From Alphaproteobacteria bacterium (GTDB lineage Bacteria > Pseudomonadota > Alphaproteobacteria > Rhizobiales > Aestuariivirgaceae), in the NCBI GenBank assembly GCA_020441605.1, contig JAGRLX010000148.1:3487-18840 (forward strand): DNA of 15,354 nt, given 5' to 3'. This document shows positions 7,152-13,695 of the stretch, in pieces. Within the stretch, counting starts at the first letter, position 1. Each line of letters starts with the position of its first letter. The position numbers and the translations under genes are program-made. The notes under the pieces were generated by a model. That model was not told the origin of the DNA and ran no database searches. It saw nothing but the letters and a program-made list of their open reading frames with translations.

Positions 7152-7814
7152 ATGTTTCTCCAGATCAGCGACGTGCTGCAGGCCGCCGAAGTGCAGGCCC
7201 TGCGCGACAAGATTGCCAGCGATCAACCAGCCTTCGGAGATGGCCGCAAATCCGCCGGATGGCATGCCCGCGAGGTCAAACACAACGAACAGGCGGAGGG
7301 ACACGCGGCCCGGGCGGTCGGCGACTTCGTCGAGGTCCGGCTCCGCGATAATCCAGTGTTCAAGGCGGCCGCCATGCCCAAGAGCTTCGTCAAGTTGCTG
7401 GTGTCGCGCTACCGACCCGGCATGGCCTATGGCACCCACGTCGACGACGCTCTCATGGGCGGCCTGCGCACCGACCTGTCCTTCACCCTCTTCCTGACCG
7501 ATCCCACGAGCTACGACGGTGGCGCTCTTGTGGTGGAAGGCAACGACGGCGACACCGAGATCAAGCTGCCGGCCGGCAGCGTGGTGCTCTATCCGGCGAC
7601 CACCTTGCACCGGGTCTCGGAGGTCACCGGCGGCGAACGCCTGGCCGTGGTAGGATGGGTGCGGAGCTTCATCCGCTCCGACAGTGACCGCGAGATTCTC
7701 TTCGACCTCGAAAACGCGATTGCCGCGCTGCGCCAGCACAATGCCGACCGCGCGATCCTCGACCGGTTGTTCAAGGTGCGCGCCAACCTGATACGGAAAT
7801 GGGCCGAGGACTAG
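7152..7814 (+). CDS. PKHD-type Fe(II)/2-oxoglutarate dioxygenase (PiuC/YbiX family)
   Basis: A 220-residue cytosolic dioxygenase of the PKHD-type hydroxylase family; the usual length is about 225. The facial triad is His96 and Asp98 (GTHVDD) with His153 (TTLHRV), and Arg163 in GERLAVVGW is the expected 2-oxoglutarate ligand. The family start MFLQISDVL and the C-terminal ANLIRKWAED are typical. PiuC homologues are often placed beside TonB-dependent iron or siderophore receptors and are iron-regulated; the hydroxylated substrate is unknown. No receptor gene is visible here. AGGAG lies 5 bases before the ATG. The divergent neighbour is the Gly-Glu repeat exported protein. The stop codon TAG opens a repeat-like element shared with the convergent gap. 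Confidence 0.93.
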   Translation: MFLQISDVLQAAEVQALRDKIASDQPAFGDGRKSAGWHAREVKHNEQAEGHAARAVGDFVEVRLRDNPVFKAAAMPKSFVKLLVSRYRPGMAYGTHVDDALMGGLRTDLSFTLFLTDPTSYDGGALVVEGNDGDTEIKLPAGSVVLYPATTLHRVSEVTGGERLAVVGWVRSFIRSDSDREILFDLENAIAALRQHNADRAILDRLFKVRANLIRKWAED

Positions 7815-7843
7815 AGCATGTTCCGTCAAAGTGGGTAACGGTT
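7813..7843 (+). repeat. Half of a palindromic intergenic repeat (RIME-like)
   Basis: Starting inside the stop codon of the dioxygenase gene, the sequence reads AGAGCATGTTCCG followed by TCAAAGTGGGTAACGGTT. This closely resembles, from memory, one arm of a widespread intergenic palindrome in Rhizobiales (AGAGCATG[AT]TCCGG then AAAAGTGG, then CGGTTTT). The second arm, expected to end in CATGCTC, is absent, so this is a truncated copy. It occupies most of the 47-base convergent gap before panB. Confidence 0.45.
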
Positions 7844-7861
7844 GGGCGGGCGGGACACGCG

Positions 7862-8680
7862 TCAGTCCTTCACCTCGTAGGTGTTGTCGCTGCCAGGAAA
7901 ACTGCGCGCCTTCACTTCTTCGGCATACATCCTGATGGCATTCTCGATCGCCGCACCGACCTTGCCGAATTCCTTGACGAATTTGGGCACGCGGGGACTG
8001 AGGCCAAGCATGTCCTCCATGACCAGGATCTGCCCGTCGCAGGCGGGTGAAGCGCCGATGCCGATGGTGGGGATGGGGATCGACGCGGTGATCCTGGCGG
8101 CCAAGGGTTCGGCAAGCGCTTCCAGCACCACCGAAAAGGCCCCCGCCTCGCTCACCACCCGGGCGTCTTCCTCGATCGCCGCCCACTGGTCACGGGTGCG
8201 GCCCTGGGTCTTGAACCCGCCCAAGGTATTAATCGACTGTGGGGTGAGACCGATATGGGCCATCACCGGAATCCCACGTTCACTCAGGAAGCGGATGGTT
8301 TCACCCATGCGCCGGCCGCCTTCCAGCTTGATGGCGCCGCATTGGGTTTCCTTGATCACCTTCGCAGCATTGTGAAACGCCTGCGCCGGGCTCTCCTCGT
8401 AGGAGCCGAAGGGCATGTCGACCACCACCAGCGCCCGCTTGGCGCCGCGCATCACCGCGCGGCCATGCATGATCATCAACTCCAGAGGCACTGGCAATGT
8501 CGACTCGAATCCATGCATCACCATGCCGAGCGAGTCGCCCACCAGCAGAAAATCCACGTACTTGTCGGCAATCGCCGCCGTGTGGGCATGATAGGAGGTG
8601 AGTGAGACGATGGGATCGCCACCCTTGCGGGAGGCGATGTCCGGTGCCGTGAGGCGCTTGGTGGCAACGTGCTGTGACAT
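7862..8680 (-). CDS. panB: 3-methyl-2-oxobutanoate hydroxymethyltransferase
   Basis: PanB transfers a hydroxymethyl group from methylene-tetrahydrofolate to 2-oxoisovalerate to make ketopantoate, the first step of pantothenate and CoA synthesis. The 272-residue protein is full length. Visible family landmarks are [10 protein letters not shown] with the metal ligand Asp49, VVDMPFGSY with Asp88, AIKLEGG with Lys118 and Glu120, AHIGLTPQ with His142, the catalytic base Glu187 in VVLEA, and [14 protein letters not shown] at 207-220. The ATG at 8680 gives [11 protein letters not shown], the usual kind of N-terminus; the open frame to 8803 is extension only. The ribosome binding site is weak. panC is not in the window. 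A small membrane-protein gene precedes it by 55 bases on the same strand. Confidence 0.96.
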   Translation of the reverse strand: MSQHVATKRLTAPDIASRKGGDPIVSLTSYHAHTAAIADKYVDFLLVGDSLGMVMHGFESTLPVPLELMIMHGRAVMRGAKRALVVVDMPFGSYEESPAQAFHNAAKVIKETQCGAIKLEGGRRMGETIRFLSERGIPVMAHIGLTPQSINTLGGFKTQGRTRDQWAAIEEDARVVSEAGAFSVVLEALAEPLAARITASIPIPTIGIGASPACDGQILVMEDMLGLSPRVPKFVKEFGKVGAAIENAIRMYAEEVKARSFPGSDNTYEVKD

Positions 8681-8735
8681 GGACGAAGTGTTACCACCGC
8701 AGCGCCGCGTCAGCAAATGCACGGACGGAAACGAC

Positions 8736-9092
8736 CTATGCAGGTGCATCCCCCGAAACCGGCAACCGGCGAAGGCTGTGGCTCGCGAGGCCGAGAAGGA
8801 CACCGAAGGCTGCCGCAGTGGCGAGCATCGGCATGAGCAGATCAGTCAGGCCCTGATTGCCGACGAATTCGGCAACCCATGGCAAATTCAGGAACAGGGC
8901 GATGAAACCACCGTGCAGGGAGGACGGCAGAGATGTGCGCACCACATTCACCGCCCAGCCAACCCCCATCCAGAACAGCACGGCTGACAGCGCCGAAGCG
9001 AAACTGATGCTCATGCCAGAGATGGCGAAAATGGCGCAGTCCGCCAGCCCCGCGGCTGCGCCCAGCGAGAGTCCGATCAAATGTGACTTCAA
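8736..9092 (-). CDS. Small multi-span membrane protein, unknown
   Basis: A predicted 118-residue inner-membrane protein with about four hydrophobic segments (roughly residues 3-24, 28-50, 58-77 and 84-103) and a short polar tail. The start is read as TTG at 9092 (TTG AAG TCA CAT), because GGAGGAG lies about 9 bases upstream; the frame is open to an ATG at 9140 that would add 16 polar residues (including PTAGGDG) ahead of the first membrane segment. No family is recognised. The gene is on the minus strand 76 bases behind the second nnrU and 55 bases before panB, so it may belong to the nnrU transcript. Confidence 0.7.
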   Translation of the reverse strand: MKSHLIGLSLGAAAGLADCAIFAISGMSISFASALSAVLFWMGVGWAVNVVRTSLPSSLHGGFIALFLNLPWVAEFVGNQGLTDLLMPMLATAAAFGVLLGLASHSLRRLPVSGDAPA

Positions 9093-9168
9093 GGCCCCGT
9101 CTCCTCCTGCAGTTGGGTCGGTGACGAAGATAGGCCGCACGGGTGACAGGCAGCGTCAGCAGATTGTG

Positions 9169-9744
9169 TCAGACCCGGGTCCACTGACTGATATCGAACA
9201 CCGGCACGCCGATGAGGATCTCGTGCAGTTGGGTCATTACCCCATAGAGCGCAAGGCCCGCCAAGAGCGACAGAAGGTCATGGCCATTGCGCACCTCGGG
9301 CGACGGCCGGACACCATTGGCGAAGCCGATGACGACATGGAGAATGGCATAGGCCAGGAGCCCGCCGAAAAGGATCAGGCTGGCGAGGTCGCCATTGGCC
9401 AGAAGATGACCAGTGGCCCAGAACATCGCGGCGAAACCCATCGGAAAGCGCAGGCGCTGGCGCAGCGAACCACGGAACAGGAAAATGCCGAAACACAGGA
9501 ATGCGATGAAGGTCAGGCCGTAATTGGCATGGCGCCCCCAGGTGGCGGGATCGTAGACCGGCACGAAATCCGCCAGCCGCCAGCCAGCCACGATGATGGC
9601 GATGCAGACCAGCGAAGCGACACCGAAGACCGGACCATAGGCCCTATCGCCAACCCGCGCCTTGAGAGGCTGCTTGAGCGACGGAACGGCCGCCACCAGA
9701 TGCATGGCAGCGAGCAGGAAGACACCAAACGCGAGAACAATCAT
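9169..9744 (-). CDS. NnrU family membrane protein, second copy
   Basis: A 191-residue integral membrane protein of the NnrU family (about six spans). It carries the family motif ATGHLLANG with His112, and His15 in AAMHLVA; these histidines are candidates for heme ligands by analogy with the related plant zeta-carotene isomerase Z-ISO. NnrU was named for a link to nitric-oxide metabolism in Rhodobacter, but no denitrification genes are present. The ATG at 9744 overlaps the stop of the first copy as ATGA, so the pair is translationally coupled. The two proteins have exactly the same length and align end to end, with limited identity outside the motifs. Confidence 0.9.
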   Translation of the reverse strand: MIVLAFGVFLLAAMHLVAAVPSLKQPLKARVGDRAYGPVFGVASLVCIAIIVAGWRLADFVPVYDPATWGRHANYGLTFIAFLCFGIFLFRGSLRQRLRFPMGFAAMFWATGHLLANGDLASLILFGGLLAYAILHVVIGFANGVRPSPEVRNGHDLLSLLAGLALYGVMTQLHEILIGVPVFDISQWTRV

Positions 9745-10316
9745 CCGGCCACCGGCAAGTTGAGCACATAGGGATGGAAGCCGAACAGGAAGATCACGTA
9801 AAGCACCATGCCGATAGCGACCGCCCGGATGTCGGATTGCACCGAAGGCTGGTGCATGGGACGCTTGCCGCGCAGTTCCGACAGCAGGATGTCGGCGAGG
9901 GCGACGACCAGAAAGATCCCGAACAGATAGACGTCGGTACGCTTGCCGTTCGCCAGGAGGTGCCCCGTCGCCCACAAGGCGATACCGAGCGACATCGGAT
10001 TGCGGGTCCAGAGCTTGATATAGCCTTTGCCATGGGACGCGCCGAGCAGGATGAAAGCGAGTAGCACGAACAGCATGGTGACGTGACGCATCCCGTCGGC
10101 CGGGACATACAACCAGTCGATCGACAGGGGACCGGAACGCGCCTGCAGGAATCCGGCGATCAGAAAGCCCAGTCCGGCCAGCGAAACCAGGCTGTAGAGG
10201 CCCTTCCAGGCCTTTTCTCCAAGCCGCCGCTTCAACCCGTCCCGAACGGCGGGCAGCAGAATCGAAAACAGGTGTGAGCCACCGAAAAGAATGATGCCGA
10301 GATAAAGATAGGTCAT
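9741..10316 (-). CDS. NnrU family membrane protein, first copy
   Basis: A 191-residue integral membrane protein, the paralogue of its downstream neighbour. His15 sits in FGGSHLF and His119 in WATGHLLANGKRTD. It also has SHGKGYIKLWTRNPMSLG near residues 94-111, a typical NnrU stretch that the second copy does not keep. The start is the ATG at 10316 with GAGG 4 bases before CCCC-ATG; the open frame continues to 10580 but those residues do not look like the family. It leads the minus-strand run nnrU-nnrU-membrane protein-panB and is divergent from the ParA-like pair. Confidence 0.9.
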   Translation of the reverse strand: MTYLYLGIILFGGSHLFSILLPAVRDGLKRRLGEKAWKGLYSLVSLAGLGFLIAGFLQARSGPLSIDWLYVPADGMRHVTMLFVLLAFILLGASHGKGYIKLWTRNPMSLGIALWATGHLLANGKRTDVYLFGIFLVVALADILLSELRGKRPMHQPSVQSDIRAVAIGMVLYVIFLFGFHPYVLNLPVAG

Positions 10317-10632
10317 GGGGCCTCGCTTCGCCGCGCCCCTTATTGCCAGAAATCCCCAGCCGGACCAACCCTTGTCGTCGGCCCATGACAAGATGTGAAC
10401 CGCCCTGGGGGCCCATGGCGGTGATGATGCGCCAGGGGCATCCCACCGCTCCGAAGTCGAAGACTGCCTGATGCTTTGCCGGGTCGAGATCGATTGCAGC
10501 ACGGCGCATCGAGGCCACATGCCGCGCACCCCTGCGGCGATTGATCGTTGAACCAATCGGGCGGTATACTCGCACGTCAAGCCGTGTTACACCGCCTGCC
10601 GGTTCCGAGGTTCAATCAGGGAAAAGAACACC
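10317..10632. other. Divergent 316-base intergenic region between nnrU and the ParA-like pair
   Basis: The region separates the minus-strand nnrU gene from the plus-strand ParA-like gene. The right end holds a good plus-strand promoter (10541-10570) and a leader of about 55 bases. For the minus strand I found no clear promoter pair. Two minus-strand frames stay open across the region; one contains a peptide with reasonable composition (10510 to 10317, including AVFDFGAVGCPW), which may be a decayed gene or chance in GC-rich DNA. No RNA gene or repeat is evident. Confidence 0.5.
10541..10570 (+). promoter_or_regulatory. Sigma-70-like promoter for the ParA-like pair
   Basis: TTGATC (10541-10546), an 18-base spacer and TATACT (10565-10570) form a good match to the housekeeping promoter. 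Transcription would begin near 10577, giving a leader of about 55 bases before the ATG at 10633. Confidence 0.55.
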
Positions 10633-11379
10633 ATGAAGCCCACTCTCATTCTCGTTGGCGCCGACAAGGGGGGCGTCGGAAAGACCACCGTATCGCGGGC
10701 CCTTCTCGACTTCTTCGCCCGCAAGAACGTGCTCACCCGCGCCTTCGACACCGAAAATCCCCGCGGCAGCCTGAAGCGCTTCTACCCGTCGATCACCGAG
10801 ATCGTCGACCTCGAGAACGTTGCCCACCAGATGAAGATCCTCGATACGCTGGATACCGCCAACGTACCGGTCACCCTGGTCGACCTGAAGGCCGGTGGCC
10901 TGTCCTACGCACTGGACATCTTCGAACGCATCGGCGTGCTCGAAGCCGCCCGCAACGGCCAATTCACCCTGGGCCTGTTCCATATCGTGGGCTCGTCCAT
11001 CGCCTCGCTCGACGAAATCGGCGAAATCTCCAAGTACCTCGGCGGCCTCGAATATGTGGTGACCCGCAACTTCATCAACGAGACCAATTTCTTCGAATGG
11101 GACGAAGCGACCAGCCGCAAGTATTTCGCCAATATCCCCAAGGCCCACGAGATCGACATCCCGAAGCTCAACGAAATGGCCTACGAGCAGGTCGACGTGG
11201 CCGGCGTGACCTTCAAGGATTTCATCGAGAACCGCGCCGCTGATGGCCAGCCGGGCAAATTCTCCTTCGTGCTGCGCGGCTATGTCCGCAAGTGGTGCCA
11301 GGAGATCGACGAGGAATTCGCCCGGGTCAAGCTCATCCAGGACCTGCTGAGCGGCGGCCGCAGCCAGCAAGGCGCCTGA
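10633..11379 (+). CDS. ParA/MinD-type P-loop ATPase with intact deviant Walker A
   Basis: A 248-residue cytosolic SIMIBI-class ATPase. The deviant Walker A motif DKGGVGKTT spans residues 11-19, with signature Lys12 and Lys17; the Walker A' acidic residue is Asp39 (AFDTENPRG) and Walker B is TLVDL with Asp84. Between them is a stretch shared with the next gene: FYPSITEIVDLENVAHQMKI from residue 50, ending LDT. It is smaller than chromosomal ParA (about 260-290), lacks an obvious membrane-targeting helix like that of MinD, and no parB, minE, flagellar or plasmid replication gene is beside it. MipZ-like or an orphan partitioning ATPase are the nearest known ideas. The gene has its own promoter and is followed 16 bases later by its paralogue. 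Start: ATG with AGGGA 11 bases upstream. Confidence 0.85.
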   Translation: MKPTLILVGADKGGVGKTTVSRALLDFFARKNVLTRAFDTENPRGSLKRFYPSITEIVDLENVAHQMKILDTLDTANVPVTLVDLKAGGLSYALDIFERIGVLEAARNGQFTLGLFHIVGSSIASLDEIGEISKYLGGLEYVVTRNFINETNFFEWDEATSRKYFANIPKAHEIDIPKLNEMAYEQVDVAGVTFKDFIENRAADGQPGKFSFVLRGYVRKWCQEIDEEFARVKLIQDLLSGGRSQQGA

Positions 11380-11395
11380 CCGGGCGGGCAGCCGG

Positions 11396-12082
11396 TTGGC
11401 CCGAAAGCCTCTGCTCTTCGTCATATGTTCGGATCAGCCCCGCAACGGCAAGACACTGCTGGCGCGGGTGCTGACCGATTTCCTGCTGCTCGAAGGTCAT
11501 GACCCGTTCCTGATCGACCTCAGCCACCCCGAGGGCACGCTCCGCGGCTATTTTCCCGGACGCACCGCGCTCGTCGACTTTGCCCATGTCTCTGGCCAGA
11601 TGAAAGCCTTCGACACCATCATGGCGGCGCCCAACCGCGACTACGTGATCGATGTCGCAGCGCCCCACTTGCCGATCTTTCTTGAGGCCGCCACCGATCT
11701 CGGCTTCATTCCCGAGATCCGCCGCCTCGGCCTCGACAGCGTGGTTTTCTACATCATCGACAAGGACGAGGAGTCGTTGCGCGCCGCCGCCCAGGCGGAA
11801 GCGCTCCTCTTGCCCGACCTGTTCATCCCGGTCCGCAGCGACTTCGTCGGAAGTGCCCTCCCCCCGGGCTTCGGCGGGTTGACCATCACCGTGCCCGCCC
11901 TCGAACCGGAAATCCTCGACATCGTCTCCTCTCGGCGATTTTCCTTCCGGACATTCCTGCTCGGCGAGGAGGCCGCCGTTCCGCTTCGCCTCCGGCCGGA
12001 ACTCAAGACCTTCCTCGGCGCGATTATCGACAGGTTTCGCGACATTGATCCGGCATTGAGCCTTTTGAAACTCCATGGCTGA
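11396..12082 (+). CDS. ParA-like paralogue with degenerate P-loop
   Basis: A 228-residue protein related to the preceding ATPase. The P-loop position reads SDQPRNGKT (residues 12-20): the GKT is kept, but the signature lysine is Gln14 and the glycines are replaced by Pro15 and Arg16, and the glycine that normally begins the loop is absent. Walker A' is Asp41 (LIDLSHPEG), Walker B Asp86 (YVIDV). The shared region YFPGRTALVDFAHVSGQMKA from residue 52, ending FDT, aligns without gaps to its neighbour. The start must be TTG at 11396, as no ATG precedes the P-loop; the ribosome binding site is weak (GGGCGGG). The gap of 16 bases implies cotranscription, and a heterodimer or regulatory partner is my inference. 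Nucleotide hydrolysis may be lost. Confidence 0.82.
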   Translation: MARKPLLFVICSDQPRNGKTLLARVLTDFLLLEGHDPFLIDLSHPEGTLRGYFPGRTALVDFAHVSGQMKAFDTIMAAPNRDYVIDVAAPHLPIFLEAATDLGFIPEIRRLGLDSVVFYIIDKDEESLRAAAQAEALLLPDLFIPVRSDFVGSALPPGFGGLTITVPALEPEILDIVSSRRFSFRTFLLGEEAAVPLRLRPELKTFLGAIIDRFRDIDPALSLLKLHG

Positions 12083-12127
12083 CCCCATATGCTGTCGTGA
12101 GCCTCGACCAGACCGAAGGAGCGTCCC

Positions 12128-12532
12128 ATGCCAAGCCTGCGCCTCATCGCTACCGTCCTGTTCCTGAGCCTCGCTCCCGCGGCCGCCGGCGCCTTCAGCC
12201 TGATCGATGGGGCCAGTTCCTACCAGGCGGAATCGGCGATCATGTCTTCCGGGTCTCGGGCGGCCGCCGTCAGGGCGCTGCGCAGGGTGCCGAGCGTTGG
12301 CGTGGTCAACCTCAACATCCGCCACATGCCGCGGTTCCGCGACTCGGGAACCGACATCTCTGAATACAAGGTTCTGGCGGGAAAATACCGTAACGGCATC
12401 CAGCGACTGCGGGCGGCACTGGCCGCCAATCCGGTGACCCGCGCCGCCCTCGCCAAGCGCGGCATACCGCTCAACCGGGTGGTGGGCGTCAGCCTCTCCT
12501 CCAACGGATCGCTGCGCCTCTATCTGCTCTGA
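12128..12532 (+). CDS. Small secreted protein, unknown
   Basis: A 134-residue protein with a clear Sec signal peptide (hydrophobic residues 6-18, likely cleavage after AAAGA at residue 22), leaving about 112 mature residues. The mature part is basic, has no cysteine and shows no motif I recognise. AAGGAG lies 6 bases before the ATG. The gap to the ParA-like paralogue is 45 bases with no visible terminator, so cotranscription is possible, but a periplasmic or secreted product does not obviously fit a cytosolic ATPase pair. Confidence 0.75.
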   Translation: MPSLRLIATVLFLSLAPAAAGAFSLIDGASSYQAESAIMSSGSRAAAVRALRRVPSVGVVNLNIRHMPRFRDSGTDISEYKVLAGKYRNGIQRLRAALAANPVTRAALAKRGIPLNRVVGVSLSSNGSLRLYLL

Positions 12533-12563
12533 CACCGGCCAAGGTGCCACGATCCTCGAGACG

Positions 12564-12577
12564 GGGGCCTGCGCCCC
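12564..12577 (+). terminator. Weak hairpin between the secreted-protein gene and the antiporter gene
   Basis: GGGGC-CTGC-GCCCC forms a 5-base stem with a 4-base loop 31 bases after the stop, followed by TTCCTCC rather than a run of T. It could be a weak terminator or processing site; the composition of the region makes chance plausible. Confidence 0.25.
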
Positions 12578-12609
12578 TTCCTCCGCCCCCACCCTGACAC
12601 GAGAGACAA

Positions 12610-13599
12610 ATGGAAATAGCGCTTTTGATCATCGGCGGCCTGCTGCTGCTCGCCATCGGCGGCGAATTCCTGGTCCGGGGCGCTGTGCAATTGGCCGAAC
12701 GCATGGGCGTGTCGCCCCTGATCATCGGCATCACGCTGGTGGGGTTCGGGACCTCCACGCCCGAACTCGTCACCAGCATCCAGGCGGCGATCGCCGGACT
12801 TCCCGGCATCGCCGTGGGCAACATCGTGGGGTCTAATGTCGCCAATGTGCTGCTCATCCTGGGGGCTTCGGCAGTGGTGGCGCCGGTGATGGTGTCGTCG
12901 AAAGTTCTGGCGCGCGATGGCGTTCTGGTCCTCTCATCGGCCGTCGCCTTCACCCTTATCGGTTGGTTCTGGATGCTCGACCGCGTGGTCGGCGCAATCT
13001 TCATAGCCGGCCTCGTCGCCTATCTCATCTATGCCTGGCGTCAGGAAAGGACTGGCGGCGACGACCATACGGCGGCCTATGACAAGGCTGAGGCCATAGA
13101 GGCCGCCCATGATCCGCCCAGCCTGCACCTGAAAGACGGAAGGACCGTCGGCCGTACCCTGCTGTCGCTCGGCTATGCGTTGGGCGGTCTTGCCATGGTG
13201 GTGATCGGCGGCCGCATCCTGATCGAGGGTTCGGTGGAGCTTGCCCGGGATTTCGGCATTTCCGAAACGGTGATCGGCCTCACCATCGTGGCGATTGGAA
13301 CCTCCATGCCGGAACTGGTCACATCGATCCTCGCAGCCATTCGCCGCCAGGCCGATGTCGCCCTCGGAAACATCCTCGGCTCCAACATCTACAACACGCT
13401 CGGCATCGGCGGTGCGACCGCGCTCGCCCACCCCACCACCATGCCGCAGGAAGTGAACCGCTTCGACAACCCGGTGATGGTGGGAATGTCGGTCCTGCTG
13501 CTGGTCTTCGCCGCCACCGGACTGCGCATCAGCCGCCGCGAGGGCGCGGTCATGCTGGCCTGCTACGTTGCCTATATCTATTCACTTTGGCCGTCATAG
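12610..13599 (+). CDS. Calcium/sodium antiporter (CaxA/YrbG family)
   Basis: A 329-residue inner-membrane cation exchanger of the CaCA superfamily. The two inverted alpha-repeats are plain: GFGTSTPEL at residues 45-53 with GNIVGSN at 70-76, and AIGTSMPEL at 228-236 with GNILGSN at 253-259. The conserved Glu52 and Glu235 are the ion-binding acids. About ten membrane spans are expected, with a hydrophilic cytosolic loop near residues 145-182. In E. coli YrbG has this architecture; the ion pair is inferred from the family (NCX_Mj is the structural model). GAGAGAC lies before the ATG. The MarR gene follows after 96 bases with its own promoter, so no functional link is evident. Confidence 0.93.
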   Translation: MEIALLIIGGLLLLAIGGEFLVRGAVQLAERMGVSPLIIGITLVGFGTSTPELVTSIQAAIAGLPGIAVGNIVGSNVANVLLILGASAVVAPVMVSSKVLARDGVLVLSSAVAFTLIGWFWMLDRVVGAIFIAGLVAYLIYAWRQERTGGDDHTAAYDKAEAIEAAHDPPSLHLKDGRTVGRTLLSLGYALGGLAMVVIGGRILIEGSVELARDFGISETVIGLTIVAIGTSMPELVTSILAAIRRQADVALGNILGSNIYNTLGIGGATALAHPTTMPQEVNRFDNPVMVGMSVLLLVFAATGLRISRREGAVMLACYVAYIYSLWPS

Positions 13600-13660
13600 C
13601 GCGGTCGAGGGGATCGTAATGGACATGACGGGAAGCAACGGTCCGTAATGCTGGAGGCCG

Positions 13661-13689
13661 TTGACATATAAATAGGACTCCTATATTAA
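13661..13689 (+). promoter_or_regulatory. Leaderless promoter with overlapping operator for the MarR gene
   Basis: TTGACA (13661-13666), a 17-base spacer and TATTAA (13684-13689) precede the ATG by only 6 bases, so transcription is predicted to start at or next to the start codon. The spacer and the first base of the -10 hold a perfect inverted repeat ATAGGA-C-TCCTAT (13672-13684). There is no Shine-Dalgarno sequence. The repeat is well placed for autorepression by the MarR protein, but it is odd-spaced (13 bases) and shorter than many MarR sites. Confidence 0.6.
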
Positions 13690-13695
13690 ATCCCC

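Noticed and set aside
6879..8186. A 435-codon minus-strand open frame across the dioxygenase and panB
   Set aside because: It runs antisense to the dioxygenase and out of frame with panB; both real genes have full family motifs. Its composition is that of GC-rich shadow frames.
9169..10575. One 468-codon protein covering both nnrU positions
   Set aside because: Only its last 191 codons match NnrU; the middle part is the first nnrU read in the wrong frame, and ATGA overlap shows two genes.
11333..12592. A 419-codon minus-strand open frame opposite the ParA-like paralogue and the secreted protein
   Set aside because: The plus-strand genes have binding sites, a P-loop and a signal peptide; the antisense product is low-complexity Gly/Glu/Arg/His with no recognisable domain.
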